64,000 nt of DNA from Pardosa pseudoannulata (GCA_032207245.1 JAGEOH010000262.1:1-64000), one strand, 5' to 3'. Positions 38,101-51,700 are shown, counted from the first letter of the stretch. Made by a program: numbers and translations. Notes: a model not told the origin generated them from the letters alone.

Positions 38101-41100
38101 GAATAGTGCAGTGGTACGCAGCGGAGCGTAATAGCGGCTGCTGGAATAGTGCAGTGGTACGCAGCGGAGCCGTAATAGCTGCTGGAATAGTGCAGTGGTA
38201 CGCAGCGGAGCGTAATAGCGGCTGCTGGAATAGTGCAGTGCTACGCAGCGGAGCCGTAATAGCGGCTGCTGGAATAGTGCAGTGGTACGCAGCGGAGCGT
38301 AATAGCGGCTGCTGGAATAGTGCAGTGGTACGCAGCGGAGCGTAATAGCGGCTGCTGGAATAGTGCAGTGGTACGCAGCGGAGCGTAATAGCGGCTGCTG
38401 GAATAGTGCAGTGGTACGCAGCGGAGCGTAATAGCGGCTGCTGGAATAGTGCAGTGGTACGCAGCGGAGCGTAATAGCGGCTGCTGGAATAGTGCAGTGG
38501 TACGCAGCGGAGCGTAATAGCGGCTGCTGGAATAGTGCAGTGGTACGCAGCGGAGCGTAATAGCGGCTGCTGGAATAGTGCAGTGGTACGCAGCGGAGCG
38601 TAATAGCGGCTGCTGGAATAGTGCAGTGGTACGCAGCGGAGCGTAATAGCGGCTGCTGGAATAGTGCAGTGGTACGCAGCGGAGCGTAATAGCGGCTGCT
38701 GGAATAGTGCAGTGGTACGCAGCGGAGCGTAATAGCGGCTGCTGGAATAGTGCAGTGGTACGCAGCGGAGCGTAATAGCGGCTGCTGGAATAGTGCAGTG
38801 GTACGCAGCGGAGCGTAATAGCGGCTGCTGGAATAGTGCAGTGGTACGCAGCGGAGCGTAATAGCGGCTGCTGGAATAGTGCAGTGGTACGCAGCGGAGC
38901 GTAATAGCGGCTGCTGGAATAGTGCAGTGGTACGCAGCGGAGCGTAATAGCGGCTGCTGGAATAGTGCAGTACGCAGCGGAGCGTAATAGCGGCTGCTGG
39001 AATAGTGCAGTGGTACGCAGCGGAGCGTAATAGCGGCTGCTGGAATATTGCAGTGGTACGCAGCGGAGCGTAATAGCGGCTGCTGGAATAGTGCAGTGGC
39101 TACGCAGCGGAGCGTAATAGCGGCTGCTGGAATAGTGCAGTGGTACGCAGCGGAGCGTAATAGCGGCTGCTGGAATAGTGCAGTGCTACGCAGCGGAGCG
39201 TAATAGCGGCTGCTGGAATAGTGCAGTGGTACGCAGCGGAGCGTAATAGCGGCTGCTGGAATAGTGCAGTGGTACGCAGCGGAGCGTAATAGCGGCTGCT
39301 GGAATAGTGCAGTGGTACGCAGCGGAGCGTAATAGCGGCTGCTGGAATAGTGCAGTGGTACGCAGCGGAGCGTAATAGCGGCTGCTGGAATAGTGCAGTG
39401 GTACGCAGCGGAGCGTAATAGCGGCTGCTGGAATAGTGCAGTGGTACGCAGCGGAGCGTAATAGCGGCTGCTGGAATAGTGCAGTGGTACGCAGCGGAGC
39501 GTAATAGCGGCTGCTGGAATAGTGCAGTGGTACGCAGCGGAGCGTAATAGCGGCTGCTGGAATAGTGCAGTGGTACGCAGCGGAGCGTAATAGCGGCTGC
39601 TGGAATAGTGCAGTGGTACGCAGCGGAGCGTAATAGCGGCTGCTGGAATAGTGCAGTGGTACGCAGCGGAGCGTAATAGCGGCTGCTGGAATAGTGCAGT
39701 GGTACGCAGCGGAGCGTAATAGCGGCTGGAATATTGCAGTGGTACGCAGCGGAGCGTAATAGCGCTGCTGGAATAGTGCAGTGGTACGCAGCGGAGCGTA
39801 ATAGCGGCTGCTGGAATAGTGCAGTGGTACGCAGCGGAGCGTAATAGCGGCTGCTGGAATAGTGCAGTGGTACGCAGCGGAGCGTAATAGCGGCTGCTGG
39901 AATAGTGCAGTGGTACGCAGCGGAGCGTAATAGCGGCTGCTGGAATAGTGCAGTGGTACGCAGCGGAGCGTAATAGCGGCTGCTGGAATAGTGCAGTGGT
40001 ACGCAGCGGAGCGTAATAGCGGCTGCTGGAATAGTGCAGTGGTACGCAGCGGAGCGTAATAGCGGCTGCTGGAATAGTGCAGTGGTACGCAGCGGAGCGT
40101 AATAGCGGCTGCTGGAATAGTGCAGTGGTACGCAGCGGAGCGTAATAGCGGCTGCTGGAATAGTGCAGTGGTACGCAGCGGAGCGTAATAGCGGCTGCTG
40201 GAATAGTGCAGTGGTACGCAGCGGAGCGTAATAGCGCTGCTGGAATAGTGCAGTGGTACGCAGCGGAGCGTAATAGCGGCTGCTGGAATAGTGCAGTGGT
40301 ACGCAGCGGAGCGTAATAGCGGCTGCTGGAATAGTGCAGTGGTACGCAGCGGAGCGTAATAGCGGCTGCTGGAATAGTGCAGTGGTACGCAGCGGAGCGT
40401 AATAGCGGCTGCTGGAATAGTGCAGTGGTACGCAGCGGAGCGTAATAGCGGCTGCTGGAATAGTGCAGTGGTACGCAGCGGAGCGTAATAGCGGCTGCTG
40501 GAATAGTGCAGTGGTACGCAGCGGAGCGTAATAGCGGCTGCTGGAATAGTGCAGTGGTACGCAGCGGAGCGTAATAGCGGCTGCTGGAATAGTGCAGTGG
40601 TACGCAGCGGAGCGTAATAGCGGCTGCTGGAATAGTGCAGTGGTACGCAGCGGAGCGTAATAGCGGCTGCTGGAATAGTGCAGTGGTACGCAGCGGAGCG
40701 TAATAGCGGCTGCTGGAATAGTGCAGTGGTACGCAGCGGAGCGTAATAGCGGCTGCTGGAATAGTGCAGTGGTACGCAGCGGAGCGTAATAGCGGCTGCT
40801 GGAATAGTGCAGTGGTACGCAGCGGAGCGTAATAGCGGCTGCTGGAATAGTGCAGTGGTACGCAGCGGAGCGTAATAGCGGCTGCTGGAATAGTGCAGTG
40901 GTACGCAGCGGAGCGTAATAGCGGCTGCTGGAATAGTGCAGTGGTACGCAGCGGAGCGTAATAGCGGCTGCTGGAATAGTGCAGTGGTACGCAGCGGAGC
41001 GTAATAGCGGCTGCTGGAATAGTGCAGTGGTACGCAGCGGAGCGTAATAGCGGCTGCTGGAATAGTGCAGTGGTACGCAGCGGAGCGTAATAGCGGCTGC

Positions 41101-43985
41101 TGGAATAGTGCAGTGGTACGCAGCGGAGCGTAATAGCGGCTGCTGGAATAGTGCAGTGGTACGCAGCGGAGCGTAATAGCGGCTGCTGGAATAGTGCAGT
41201 GGTACGCAGCGGAGCGTAATAGCGGCTGCTGGAATAGTGCAGTGGTACGCAGCGGAGCGTAATAGCGGCTGCTGGAATAGTGCAGTGGTACGCAGCGGAG
41301 CGTAATAGCGGCTGCTGGAATAGTGCAGTGGTACGCAGGCGGAGCGTAATAGCGCTGCTGGAATAGTGCAGTGGTACGCAGCGGAGCGTAATAGCGGCTG
41401 CTGGAATAGTGCAGTGGTACGCAGCGGAGCGTAATAGCGGCTGCTGGAATAGTGCAGTGGTACGCAGCGGAGCGTAATAGCGGCTGCTGGAATAGTGCAG
41501 TGGTACGCAGCGGAGCGTAATAGCGGCTGCTGGAATAGTGCAGTGGTACGCAGCGGAGCGTAATAGCGGCTGCTGGAATAGTGCAGTGGTACGCAGCGGA
41601 GCGTAATAGCGGCTGCTGGAATAGTGCAGTGGTACGCAGCGGAGCGTAATAGCGGCTGCTGGAATAGTGCAGTGGTACGCAGCGGAGCGTAATAGCGGCT
41701 GCTGGAATAGTGCAGTGGTACGCAGCGGAGCGTAATAGCGGCTGCTGGAATAGTGCAGTGGTACGCAGCGGAGCGTAATAGCGGCTGCTGGAATAGTGCA
41801 GTGGTACGCAGCGGAGCGTAATAGCGGCTGCTGGAATAGTGCAGTGGTACGCAGCGGAGCGTAATAGCGGCTGCTGGAATAGTGCAGTGGTACGCAGCGG
41901 AGCGTAATAGCGGCTGCTGGAATAGTGCAGTGGTACGCAGCGGAGCGTAATAGCGGCTGCTGGAATAGTGCAGTGGTACGCAGCGGAGCGTAATAGCGGC
42001 TGCTGGAATAGTGCAGTGGTACGCAGCGGAGCGTAATAGCGGCTGCTGGAATAGTGCAGTGGTACGCAGCGGAGCGTAATAGCGGCTGCTGGAATAGTGC
42101 AGTGGTACGCAGCGGAGCGTAATAGCGGCTGCTGGAATAGTGCAGTGGTACGCAGCGGAGCGTAATAGCGGCTGCTGGAATAGTGCAGTGGTACGCAGCG
42201 GAGCGTAATAGCGGCTGCTGGAATAGTGCAGTGGTACGCAGCGGAGCGTAATAGCGGCTGCTGGAATATTGCAGTGGTACGCAGCGGAGCGTAATAGCGG
42301 CTGCTGGAATAGTGCAGTGGTACGCAGCGGAGCGTAATAGCGGCTGCTGGAATAGTGCAGTGGTACGCAGCGGAGCGTAATAGCGGCTGCTGGAATAGTG
42401 CAGTGGTACGCAGCGGAGCGTAATAGCGGCTGCTGGAATAGTGCAGTGGTACGCAGCGGAGCGTAATAGCGGCTGCTGGAATAGTGCAGTGGTACGCAGC
42501 GGAGCGTAATAGCGGCTGCTGGAATAGTGCAGTGGTACGCAGCGGAGCGTAATAGCGGCTGCTGGAATAGTGCAGTGGTACGCAGCGGAGCGTAATAGCG
42601 GCTGCTGGAATAGTGCAGTGGTACGCAGCGGAGCGTAATAGCGGCTGCTGGAATAGTGCAGTGGTACGCAGCGGAGCGTAATAGCGGCTGCTGGAATAGT
42701 GCAGTGGTACGCAGCGGAGCGTAATAGCGGCTGCTGGAATAGTGCAGTGGTACGCAGCGGAGCGTAATAGCGGCTGCTGGAATAGTGCAGTGGTACGCAG
42801 CGGAGCGTAATAGCGGCTGCTGGAATAGTGCAGTGGTACGCAGCGGAGCGTAATAGCGGCTGCTGGAATAGTGCAGTGGTACGCAGCGGAGCGTAATAGC
42901 GGCTGCTGGAATAGTGCAGTGGTACGCAGCGGAGCGTAATAGCGGCTGCTGGAATAGTGCAGTGGTACGCAGCGGAGCGTAATAGCGGCTGCTGGAATAG
43001 TGCAGTGGTACGCAGCGGAGCGTAATAGCGGCTGCTGGAATAGTGCAGTGGTACGCAGCGGAGCGTAATAGCGGCTGCTGGAATAGTGCAGTGGTACGCA
43101 GCGGAGCGTAATAGCGGCTGGAATAGTGCAGTGGTACGCAGCGGAGCGTAATAGCGGCTGCTGGAATAGTGCAGTGGTACGCAGCGGAGCGTAATAGCGG
43201 CTGCTGGAATAGTGCAGTGGTACGCAGCGGAGCGTAATAGCGGCTGCTGGAATAGTGCAGTGGTACGCAGCGGAGCGTAATAGCGGCTGCTGGAATAGTG
43301 CAGTGGTACGCAGCGGAGCGTAATAGCGGCTGCTGGAATAGTGCAGTGGTACGCAGCGGAGCGTAATAGCGGCTGCTGGAATAGTGCAGTGGTACGCAGC
43401 GGAGCGTAATAGCGGCTGCTGGAATAGTGCAGTGGTACGCAGCGGAGCGTAATAGCGGCTGGAATAGTGCAGTGGTACGCAGCGGAGCGTAATAGCGGCT
43501 GCTGGAATAGTGCAGTGGTACGCAGCGGAGCGTAATAGCGGCTGCTGGAATAGTGCAGTGGTACGCAGCGGAGCGTAATAGCGGCTGCTGGAATAGTGCA
43601 GTGGTACGCAGCGGAGCGTAATAGCGGCTGCTGGAATAGTGCAGTGGTACGCAGCGGAGCGTAATAGCGGCTGCTGGAATAGTGCAGTGGTACGCAGCGG
43701 AGCGTAATAGCGGGCTGGAATAGTGCAGTGGTACGCAGCGGAGCGTAATAGCGGCGGCTGGAATAGTGCAGTGGTACGCAGCGGAGCGTAATAGCGGCTG
43801 CTGGAATAGTGCAGTGGTACGCAGCGGAGCGTAATAGCGGCTGCTGGAATAGTGCAGTGGTACGCAGCGGAGCGTAATAGCGGCTGCTGGAATAGTGCAG
43901 TGGTACGCAGCGGAGCGTAATAGCGGCTGGAATAGTGCAGTGGTACGCAGCGGAGCGTAATAGCGGGCTGGAATAGTGCAGTGCT
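38101..43985. repeat. SatB zone 7: highly homogeneous 43-bp block
   Basis: A clean unit is 40,028-40,070: GGAATAGTGCAGTGGTACGC followed by AGCGGAGCGTAATAGCGGCT and a GCT triplet. About 137 units in ~5.9 kb are nearly identical. Exceptions are isolated: GTGCTACG units near 38,240 and 39,181, a shortened unit near 38,968, 40-bp units near 39,725, 43,115 and 43,455, a GCTGCT without the preceding GG near 39,760 and 40,235, and one AATATTG near 42,266. This is the most uniform part of SatB, as expected of the most recently amplified or most actively homogenised segment. Confidence 0.95.
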
Positions 43986-46680
43986 ACGCAGCGGAGCGTA
44001 ATAGCGGCTGCTGGAATAGTGCAGTGGTACGCAGCGGAGCGTAATAGCGGCTGCTGGAAGTGCAGTGGTACGCAGCGGAGCGTAATAGCGGCTGCTGGAA
44101 TAGTGCAGTGGTACGCAGCGGAGCGTAATAGCGGCTGGAATAGTGCAGTGGTACGCAGCGGAGCGTAATAGCGGCTGCTGGAATAGTGCAGTGGTACGCA
44201 GCGGAGCGTAATAGCGGCTGCTGGAATAGTGCAGTGGTACGCAGCGGAGCGTAATAGCGGCTGCTGGAATAGTGCAGTGGTACGCAGCGGAGCGTAATAG
44301 CGGCTGGAATAGTGCAGTGGTACGCAGCGGAGCGTAATAGCGGCTGGGAATATTGCAGTGGTACGCAGCGGAGCGTAATAGCGGCTGCTGGAATAGTGCA
44401 GTGGTACGCAGCGGAGCGTAATAGCGGCTGCTGGAATAGTGCAGTGGTACGCAGCGGAGCGTAATAGCGGCTGCTGGAATAGTGCAGTGGTACGCAGCGG
44501 AGCGTAATAGCGGCTGCTGGAATAGTGCAGTGGTACGCAGCGGAGCGTAATAGCGGCTGCTGGAATAGTGCAGTGGTACGCAGCGGAGCGTAATAGCGGC
44601 TGCTGGAATAGTGCAGTGGTACGCAGCGGAGCGTAATAGCGGCTGCTGAATAGTGCAGTGGTACGCAGCGGAGCGTAATAGCGGCTGCTGGAATAGTGCA
44701 GTGGTACGCAGCGGAGCGTAATAGCGGCTGCTGGAATAGTGCAGTGGTACGCAGCGGAGCGTAATAGCGGCTGCTGGAATAGTGCAGTGGTACGCAGCGG
44801 AGCGTAATAGCGGCTGCTGGAATAGTGCAGTGGTACGCAGCGGAGCGTAATAGCGGCTGCTGGAATAGTGCAGTGGTACGCAGCGGAGCGTAATAGCGGC
44901 TGCTGGAATAGTGCAGTGGTACGCAGCGGAGCGTAATAGCGGCTGGGAATATTGCAGTGGTACGCAGCGGAGCGTAATAGCGGCTGGAATAGTGCAGTGG
45001 TACGCAGCGGAGCGTAATAGCGGCTGCTGGAATAGTGCAGTGGTACGCAGCGGAGCGTAATAGCGGCTGGAATAGTGCAGTGGTACGCAGCGGAGCGTAA
45101 TAGCGGCTGGAATAGTGCAGTGGTACGCAGCGGAGCGTAATAGCGGCTGCTGGAATAGTGCAGTGGTACGCAGCGGAGCGTAATAGCGGCTGCTGGAATA
45201 GTGCAGTGGTACGCAGCGGAGCGTAATAGCGGCTGCTGGAATAGTGCAGTGGTACGCAGCGGAGCGTAATAGCGGCTGCTGGAATAGTGCAGTGGTACGC
45301 AGCGGAGCGTAATAGCGGCTGGCTGAATAGTGCAGTGGTACGCAGCGGAGCGTAATAGCGGCTGCTGGAATAGTGCAGTGGTACGCAGCGGAGCGTAATA
45401 GCGGCTGGGAATAGTGCAGTGGTACGCAGCGGAGCGTAATAGCGGCTGGAATAGTGCAGTGGTACGCAGCGGAGCGTAATAGCGGCTGCTGGAATAGTGC
45501 AGTGGTACGCAGCGGAGCGTAATAGCGGCTGGAATAGTGCAGTGGTACGCAGCGGAGCGTAATAGCGGCTGCTGGAATAGTGCAGTGGTACGCAGCGGAG
45601 CGTAATAGCGGCTGCTGGAATAGTGCAGTGGTACGCAGCGGAGCGTAATAGCGGCTGGAATATGCAGTGGTACGCAGCGGAGCGTAATAGCGGCTGGAAT
45701 AGTGCAGTGGTACGCAGCGGAGCGTAATAGCGGCTGCTGAATAGTGCAGTGGTACGCAGCGGAGCGTAATAGCGGCTGCTGAATAGTGCAGTGGTACGCA
45801 GCGGAGCGTAATAGCGGCGGCTGGAATAGTGCAGTGGTACGCAGCGGAGCGTAATAGCGGCTGCTGGAATAGTGCAGTGGTACGCAGCGGAGCGTAATAG
45901 CGGCTGCTGGAATAGTGCAGTGGGTACGCAGCGGAGCGTAATAGCGGCTGCTGGAATAGTGCAGTGGTACGCAGCGGAGCGTAATAGCGGCTGCTGGAAT
46001 AGTGCAGTGGTACGCAGCGGAGCGTAATAGCGGCTGCTGGAATAGTGCAGTGGTACGCAGCGGAGCGTAATAGCGGCGGCTGGAATATTGCAGTGGTACG
46101 CAGCGGAGCGTAATAGCGGCTGCTGGAATAGTGCAGTGGTACGCAGCGGAGCGTAATAGCGGCTGCTGGAATAGTGCAGTGGTACGCAGCGGAGCGTAAT
46201 AGCGGCTGCTGGAATATTGCAGTGGTACGCAGCGGAGCGTAATAGCGGCTGGAATAGTGCAGTGGTACGCAGCGGAGCGTAATAGCGGCTGCTCGAATAG
46301 TGCAGTGGTACGCAGCGGAGCGTAATAGCGGCTGCTGGAATATGCAGTGGTACGCAGCGGAGCGTAATAGCGGCTGCTGGAATAGTGCAGTGGTACGCAG
46401 CGGAGCGTAATAGCGGCTGCTGAATAGTGCAGTGGTACGCAGCGGAGCGTAATAGCGCTGCTGGAATAGTGCAGTGGTACGCAGCGGAGCGTAATAGCGG
46501 CTGCTGGAATAGTGCAGTGGTACGCAGCGGAGCGTAATAGCGGCGGCTGGAATAGTGCAGTGGTACGCAGCGGAGCGTAATAGCGGCTGCTGGAATATTG
46601 CAGTGGTACGCAGCGGTGCGTAATAGCGGGCTGGAATAGTGCAGTGGTACGCAGCGGAGCCTAATAGCGGCTGGCATATT
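43986..46680. repeat. SatB zone 8: 43/40-bp units, more variable
   Basis: Same GTGGTACG unit as the block to its left, but with more single-base indels, 40-bp units and GGGAATATT variants (for example near 44,345, 44,945, 45,405, 45,660, 46,290). A minus-strand open frame of 897 codons covers 43,984-46,677. It exists because GTGGTACG removes the TAG that GTGCTACG creates on the minus strand (CGTAGCAC to CGTACCAC), so all three minus frames are open. The peptide cycles through three phases every three units and is not gene-like. Confidence 0.93.
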
Positions 46681-49600
46681 GCAGTGGTACGCAGCGGAGC
46701 GTAATAGCGGCTGCTGGAATAGTGCAGTGAGTGCAGTGGTACGCAGCGGAGCGTAATAGCGGCGGCTGGAATAGTGCAGTGGTACGCAGCGGAGCGTAAT
46801 AGCGGCTGGAATAGTGCAGTGGTACGCAGCGGAGCGTAATAGCGGCGGCTGGAATAGTGCAGTGGTACGCAGCGGAGCGTAATAGCGGCTGGAATAGTGC
46901 AGTGGTACGCAGCGGAGCGTAATAGCGGCGGCTGGAATAGTGCAGTGGTACGCAGCGGAGCGTAATAGCGGCGGCTGGAATAGTGCAGTGGTACGCAGCG
47001 GAGCGTAATAGCGGCGGCTGGAATAGTGCAGTGGTACGCAGCGGAGCGTAATAGCGGCGCTGGAATAGTGCAGTGGTACGCAGCGGAGCGTAATAGCGGC
47101 GGCTGGAATAGTGCAGTGCTACGCAGCGGAGCGTAATAGCGGCGGGCTGGAATAGTGCAGTGGTACGCAGCGGAGCGTAATAGCGGCTGGAATAGTTGCA
47201 GTGGTACGCAGCGGAGCGTAATAGCGGCGGCTGGAATAGTGCAGTGGTACGCAGCGGAGCGTAATAGCGGCGGCTGGAATAGTGCAGTGGTACGCAGCGG
47301 AGCGTAATAGCGGCGGCTGGAATAGTGCAGTGCTACGCAGCGGAGCGTAATAGCGGCGGCTGGAATAGTGCAGTGGTACGCAGCGGAGCCTAATAGCGGC
47401 TGGCATATTGCAGTGCTACGCAGCGGAGCGTAATAGCGGCGGCTGGAATAGTGCAGTGGTACGCAGCGGAGCGTAATAGCGGCTGGAATAGTGCAGTGGT
47501 ACGCAGCGGAGCGTAATAGCGGCGGCTGGAATAGTGCAGTGCTACGCAGCGGAGCCTAATAGCGGCTGGCATATTGCAGTGGTACGCAGCGGAGCGTAAT
47601 AGCGGCGGCTGGAATAGTGCAGTGGTACGCAGCGGAGCGTAATAGCGGCGGCTGGAATAGTGCAGTGGTACGCAGCGGAGCGTAATAGCGGCGGCTGGAA
47701 TAGTGCAGTGGTACGCAGCGGAGCGTAATAGCGGCGGCTGGAATAGTGCAGTGGTACGCAGCGGAGCGTAATAGCGGCGGCTGGAATAGTGCAGTGGTAC
47801 GCAGCGGAGCGTAATAGCGGCGGCTGGAATAGTTGCAGTGGTACGCAGCGGAGCGTAATAGCGGCGGCTGGAATAGTGCAGTGGTACGCAGCGGAGCGTA
47901 ATAGCGGCGGCTGGAATAGTGCAGTGCTACGCAGCGGAGCGTAATAGCGGCGGCCGGAATATTGCAGTGCTACGCAGCGGAGCGTAATAGCGGCCGGAAT
48001 ATTGCAGTGCTACGCAGCGGAGCGTAATAGCGGCCGGAATAGTGCAGTGCTACGCAGCGGAGCGTAATAGCGGCGGCTGGAATAGTGCAGTGGTACGCAG
48101 CAGCGGAGCGTAATAGCGGCGGCTGGAATAGTGCAGTGGTACGCAGCGGAGCGTAATAGCGGCGGTGGAATAGTGCAGTGGTACGCAGCGGAGCGTAATA
48201 GCGGCTGGAATAGTGCAGTGGTACGCAGCGGAGCGTAATAGCGGCGGCTGGAATAGTGCAGTGGTACGCAGCGGAGCGTAATAGCGGCGGCTGGAATAGT
48301 GCAGTGGTACGCAGCGGAGCGTAATAGCGGCGGCTGGAATAGTGCAGTGGTACGCAGCGGAGCGTAATAGCGGCGGCTGGAATAGTGCAGTGGTACGCAG
48401 CGGAGCGTAATAGCGGCGGCTGGAATAGTGCAGTGGTACGCAGCGGAGCGTAATAGCGGCGGCTGGAATAGTGCAGTGCTACGCAGCGGAGCGTAATAGC
48501 GGCCGGAATATTGCAGTGCTACGCAGCGGAGCGTAATAGCGGCCGGAGTAGGGCAATGCTACGCAGCGGAGCGTAATAGCGGCCGGAGTAGGGCAATGCT
48601 ACGCAGCGGAGCGTAATAGCGGCCGGAGTAGGGCAATGCTACGCAGCGGAGCGTAATAGCGGCCGGAGTAGGGCAATGCTACGCAGCGGAGCGTAATAGC
48701 GGCGGCTGGAATAGTGCAGTGGTACGCAGCGGAGCGTAATAGCGGCGGCTGGAATAGTGCAGTGGTACGCAGCGGAGCGTAATAGCGGCTGGAATAGTGC
48801 AGTGCTACGCAGCGGAGCGTAATAGCGGCCGGAATAGTGCAGTGCTACGCAGCGGAGCGTAATAGCGGCCGGAATATTGCAGTGCTACGCAGCGGAGCGT
48901 AATAGCGGCCGGAATATTGCAGTGCTACGCAGCGGAGCGTAATAGCGGCGGCTGGAATAGTGCAGTGGTACGCAGCGGAGCGTAATAGCGGCGGCTGGAA
49001 TAGTGCAGTGGTACGCAGCGGAGCGTAATAGCGGCGGCTGGAATAGTGCAGTGGTACGCAGCGGAGCGTAATAGCGGCTGGAATAGTGCAGTGGTACGCA
49101 GCGGAGCGTAATAGCGCGGCTGGAATAGTGCAGTGGTACGCAGCGGAGCGTAATAGCGGCTGGAATAGTTGCAGTGGTACGCAGCGGAGCGTAATAGCGG
49201 CGGCTGGAATAGTGCAGTGGTACGCAGCGGAGCGTAATAGCGGCGGCTGGAATAGTGCAGTGGTACGCAGCGGAGCTAATAGCGGCGGCTGGAATAGTGC
49301 AGTGGTACGCAGCGGAGCGTAATAGCGGCGGCTGGAATAGTGCAGTGGTACGCAGCGGAGCGTAATAGCGGCGGCTGGAATAGTTGCAGTGGTACGCAGC
49401 GGAGCGTAATAGCGGCGGCTGGAATAGTGCAGTGGTACGCAGCGGAGCGTAATAGCGGCGGCTGGAATAGTGCAGTGGTACGCAGCGGAGCGTAATAGCG
49501 GCGGCTGGAATAGTGCAGTGGTACGCAGCGGAGCGTAATAGCGGCTGGAATAGTGCAGTGGTACGCAGCGGAGCGTAATAGCGGCTGGAATAGTGCAGTG

Positions 49601-51250
49601 GTACGCAGCGGAGCGTAATAGCGGCTGGAATAGTGCAGTGGTACGCAGCGGAGCGTAATAGCGGCGGCTGGAATAGTGCAGTGGTACGCAGCGGAGCGTA
49701 ATAGCGGCTGGAATAGTGCAGTGGTACGCAGCGGAGCGTAATAGCGGCGGCTGGAATAGTGCAGTGCTACGCAGCGGAGCGTAATAGCGGCTGGAATAGT
49801 GCAGTGGTACGCAGCGGAGCGTAATAGCGGCGGCTGGAATATTGCAGTGGTACGCAGCGGAGCGTAATAGCGGCTGGAATAGTGCAGTGGTACGCAGCGG
49901 AGCGTAATAGCGGCTGGAATAGTTGCAGTGGTACGCAGCGGAGCCTAATAGCGGCTGGAATAGTGCAGTGGTACGCAGCGGAGCCTAATAGCGGCGGCTG
50001 GAATAGTGCAGTGGTACGCAGCGGAGCGTAATAGCGGCGGCTGGAATAGTGCAGTGGTACGCAGCGGAGCGTAATAGCGGCGGCTGGAATAGTGCAGTGG
50101 TACGCAGCGGAGCGTAATAGCGGCTGGAATAGTGCAGTGGTACGCAGCGGAGCCTAATAGCGGCTGGCATATTGCAGTGGTACGCAGCGGAGCCTAATAG
50201 CGGCGGCTGGAATAGTGCAGTGGTACGCAGCGGAGCGTAATAGCGGCTGGAATAGTGCAGTGGTACGCAGCGGAGCCTAATAGCGGCGGCTGGAATAGTG
50301 CAGTGCTACGCAGCGGAGCGTAATAGCGGCTGGAATAGTTGCAGTGTACGCAGCGGAGCGTAATAGCGGCGGCTGGAATAGTGCAGTGGTACGCAGCGGA
50401 GCGTAATAGCGGCGGCTGGAATAGTTGCAGTGGTACGCAGCGGAGCCTAATAGCGGCGGCTGGAATAGTGCAGTGGTACGCAGCGGAGCGTAATAGCGGC
50501 GGCTGGAATAGTGCAGTGGTACGCAGCGGAGCCTAATAGCGGCTGGCATATTGCAGTGGTACGCAGCGGAGCGTAATAGCGGCGGCTGGAATAGTGCAGT
50601 GGTACGCAGCGGAGCCTAATAGCGGCGGCTGGAATAGTGCAGTGGTACGCAGCGGAGCCTAATAGCGGCTGGCATATTGCAGTGGTACGCAGCGGAGCCT
50701 AATAGCGGCGGCTGGAATAGTGCAGTGGTACGCAGCGGAGCCTAATAGCGGCTGGCATATTGCAGTGGTACGCAGCGGAGCCTAATAGCGGCTGGCATAT
50801 TGCAGTGGTACGCAGCGGAGCCTAATAGCGGCTGGCATATTGCAGTGGTACGCAGCGGAGCCTAATAGCGGCTGGCATATTGCAGTGGTACGCAGCGGAG
50901 CCTAATAGCGGCTGGCATATTGCAGTGGTACGCAGCGGAGCCTAATAGCGGCGGCTGGAATAGTGCAGTGGTACGCAGCGGAGCCTAATAGCGGCGGCTG
51001 GAATAGTGCAGTGGTACGCAGCGGAGCCTAATAGCGGCGGCTGGAATAGTGCAGTGGTACGCAGCGGAGCCTAATAGCGGCGGCTGGAATAGTGCAGTGG
51101 TACGCAGCGGAGCCTAATAGCGGCTGGCATATTGCAGTGGTACGCAGCGGAGCCTAATAGCGGCTGGCATATTGCAGTGGTACGCAGCGGAGCCTAATAG
51201 CGGCTGGCATATTGCAGTGGTACGCAGCGGAGCCTAATAGCGGCGGCTGG
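46681..51250. repeat. SatB zone 9: 43-bp GGCGGCT units and 40-bp GGCATATTG units
   Basis: The triplet insertion here is GGC (TAGCGGCGGCTGG), not GCT as further left, so the 43-bp length arose or was converted differently. GCGTAA is usual to ~49.9 kb; GCCTAA takes over at ~49.95-51.25 kb, together with 40-bp units carrying GGCTGGCATATTGCAGTGGT. A duplication AGTGAGTGCAGTGG lies near 46,727. AATAGTTGCAGTGG (one extra T) recurs near 47,193, 47,832, 49,167, 49,382, 49,921, 50,337 and 50,424. Confidence 0.93.
48545..48704. repeat. Ectopic run of four GGAGTAGGGCAATG units
   Basis: Four consecutive 40-bp units of the zone-6 subfamily start at 48,545, 48,585, 48,625 and 48,665, inside GGCGGCT-type units. 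They are flanked on the left by GGCCGGAATATTG units that are also typical of the left half of the array. The next nearest copies are ~11 kb to the left (~37.4 kb), so this is a patch moved or copied across the homogeneous 43-bp block. Confidence 0.9.
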
Positions 51251-51700
51251 AAAGCCTAATAGCGGCTGGAATATTGCAGTGCTACGCAGCGGAGCGGCTG
51301 GAATATTGCAGTGCTACGCAGCCTAATAGCGGCTGGGAATATTGCAGTGCTACGCTGGAGCAGGAGCAGCTAATAGCGGCTGGAATATTGCAGTGCTACG
51401 CAGCGGAGCCTAATAGCGGCTGGAATATTGCAGTGCTACGCGGAGCCTAATAGCGGCTGGAATATTGCAGTGCTACGCAGCGGAGCCTAATAGCGGCTGG
51501 AATATTGCAGTGCTACGCAGCGGAGCCTAATAGCGGCTAATAGCGGCTGGAATATTGCAGTGCTACGCCTAATAGCGGCTGGATTGCAGTGCTACGCAGC
51601 GGAGCCTAATAAGCAATAATAGCGGCTGGAATATTGCAGTGTGCTACGCAGCCTAATAGCGGCGGCGCGGAGCCTAATAGCGGCTGGAATATTGCAGTGC
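51251..51700. repeat. SatB zone 10: scrambled junction
   Basis: Broken and partial 40-bp units, including GGAAAGCCTAATAGCGG at the start, TACGCTGGAGCAGGAGCAGC near 51,352, a doubled TAGCGGCTAATAGCGG near 51,531, and AATAAGCAATAATAGC near 51,608. This patch separates the 43-bp GGCGGCT zone from the homogeneous CGCGGCAGAG zone and resembles the scrambled patch at 5,441-5,870. Confidence 0.85.

Noticed and set aside
43984..46677. 897-codon minus-strand open frame rich in Arg, Tyr and Leu
   Set aside because: The translation of 43/40-bp units rotates through three phases. It is open only because GTGGTACG removes a minus-strand TAG, and it is continuous with non-open satellite on both sides.
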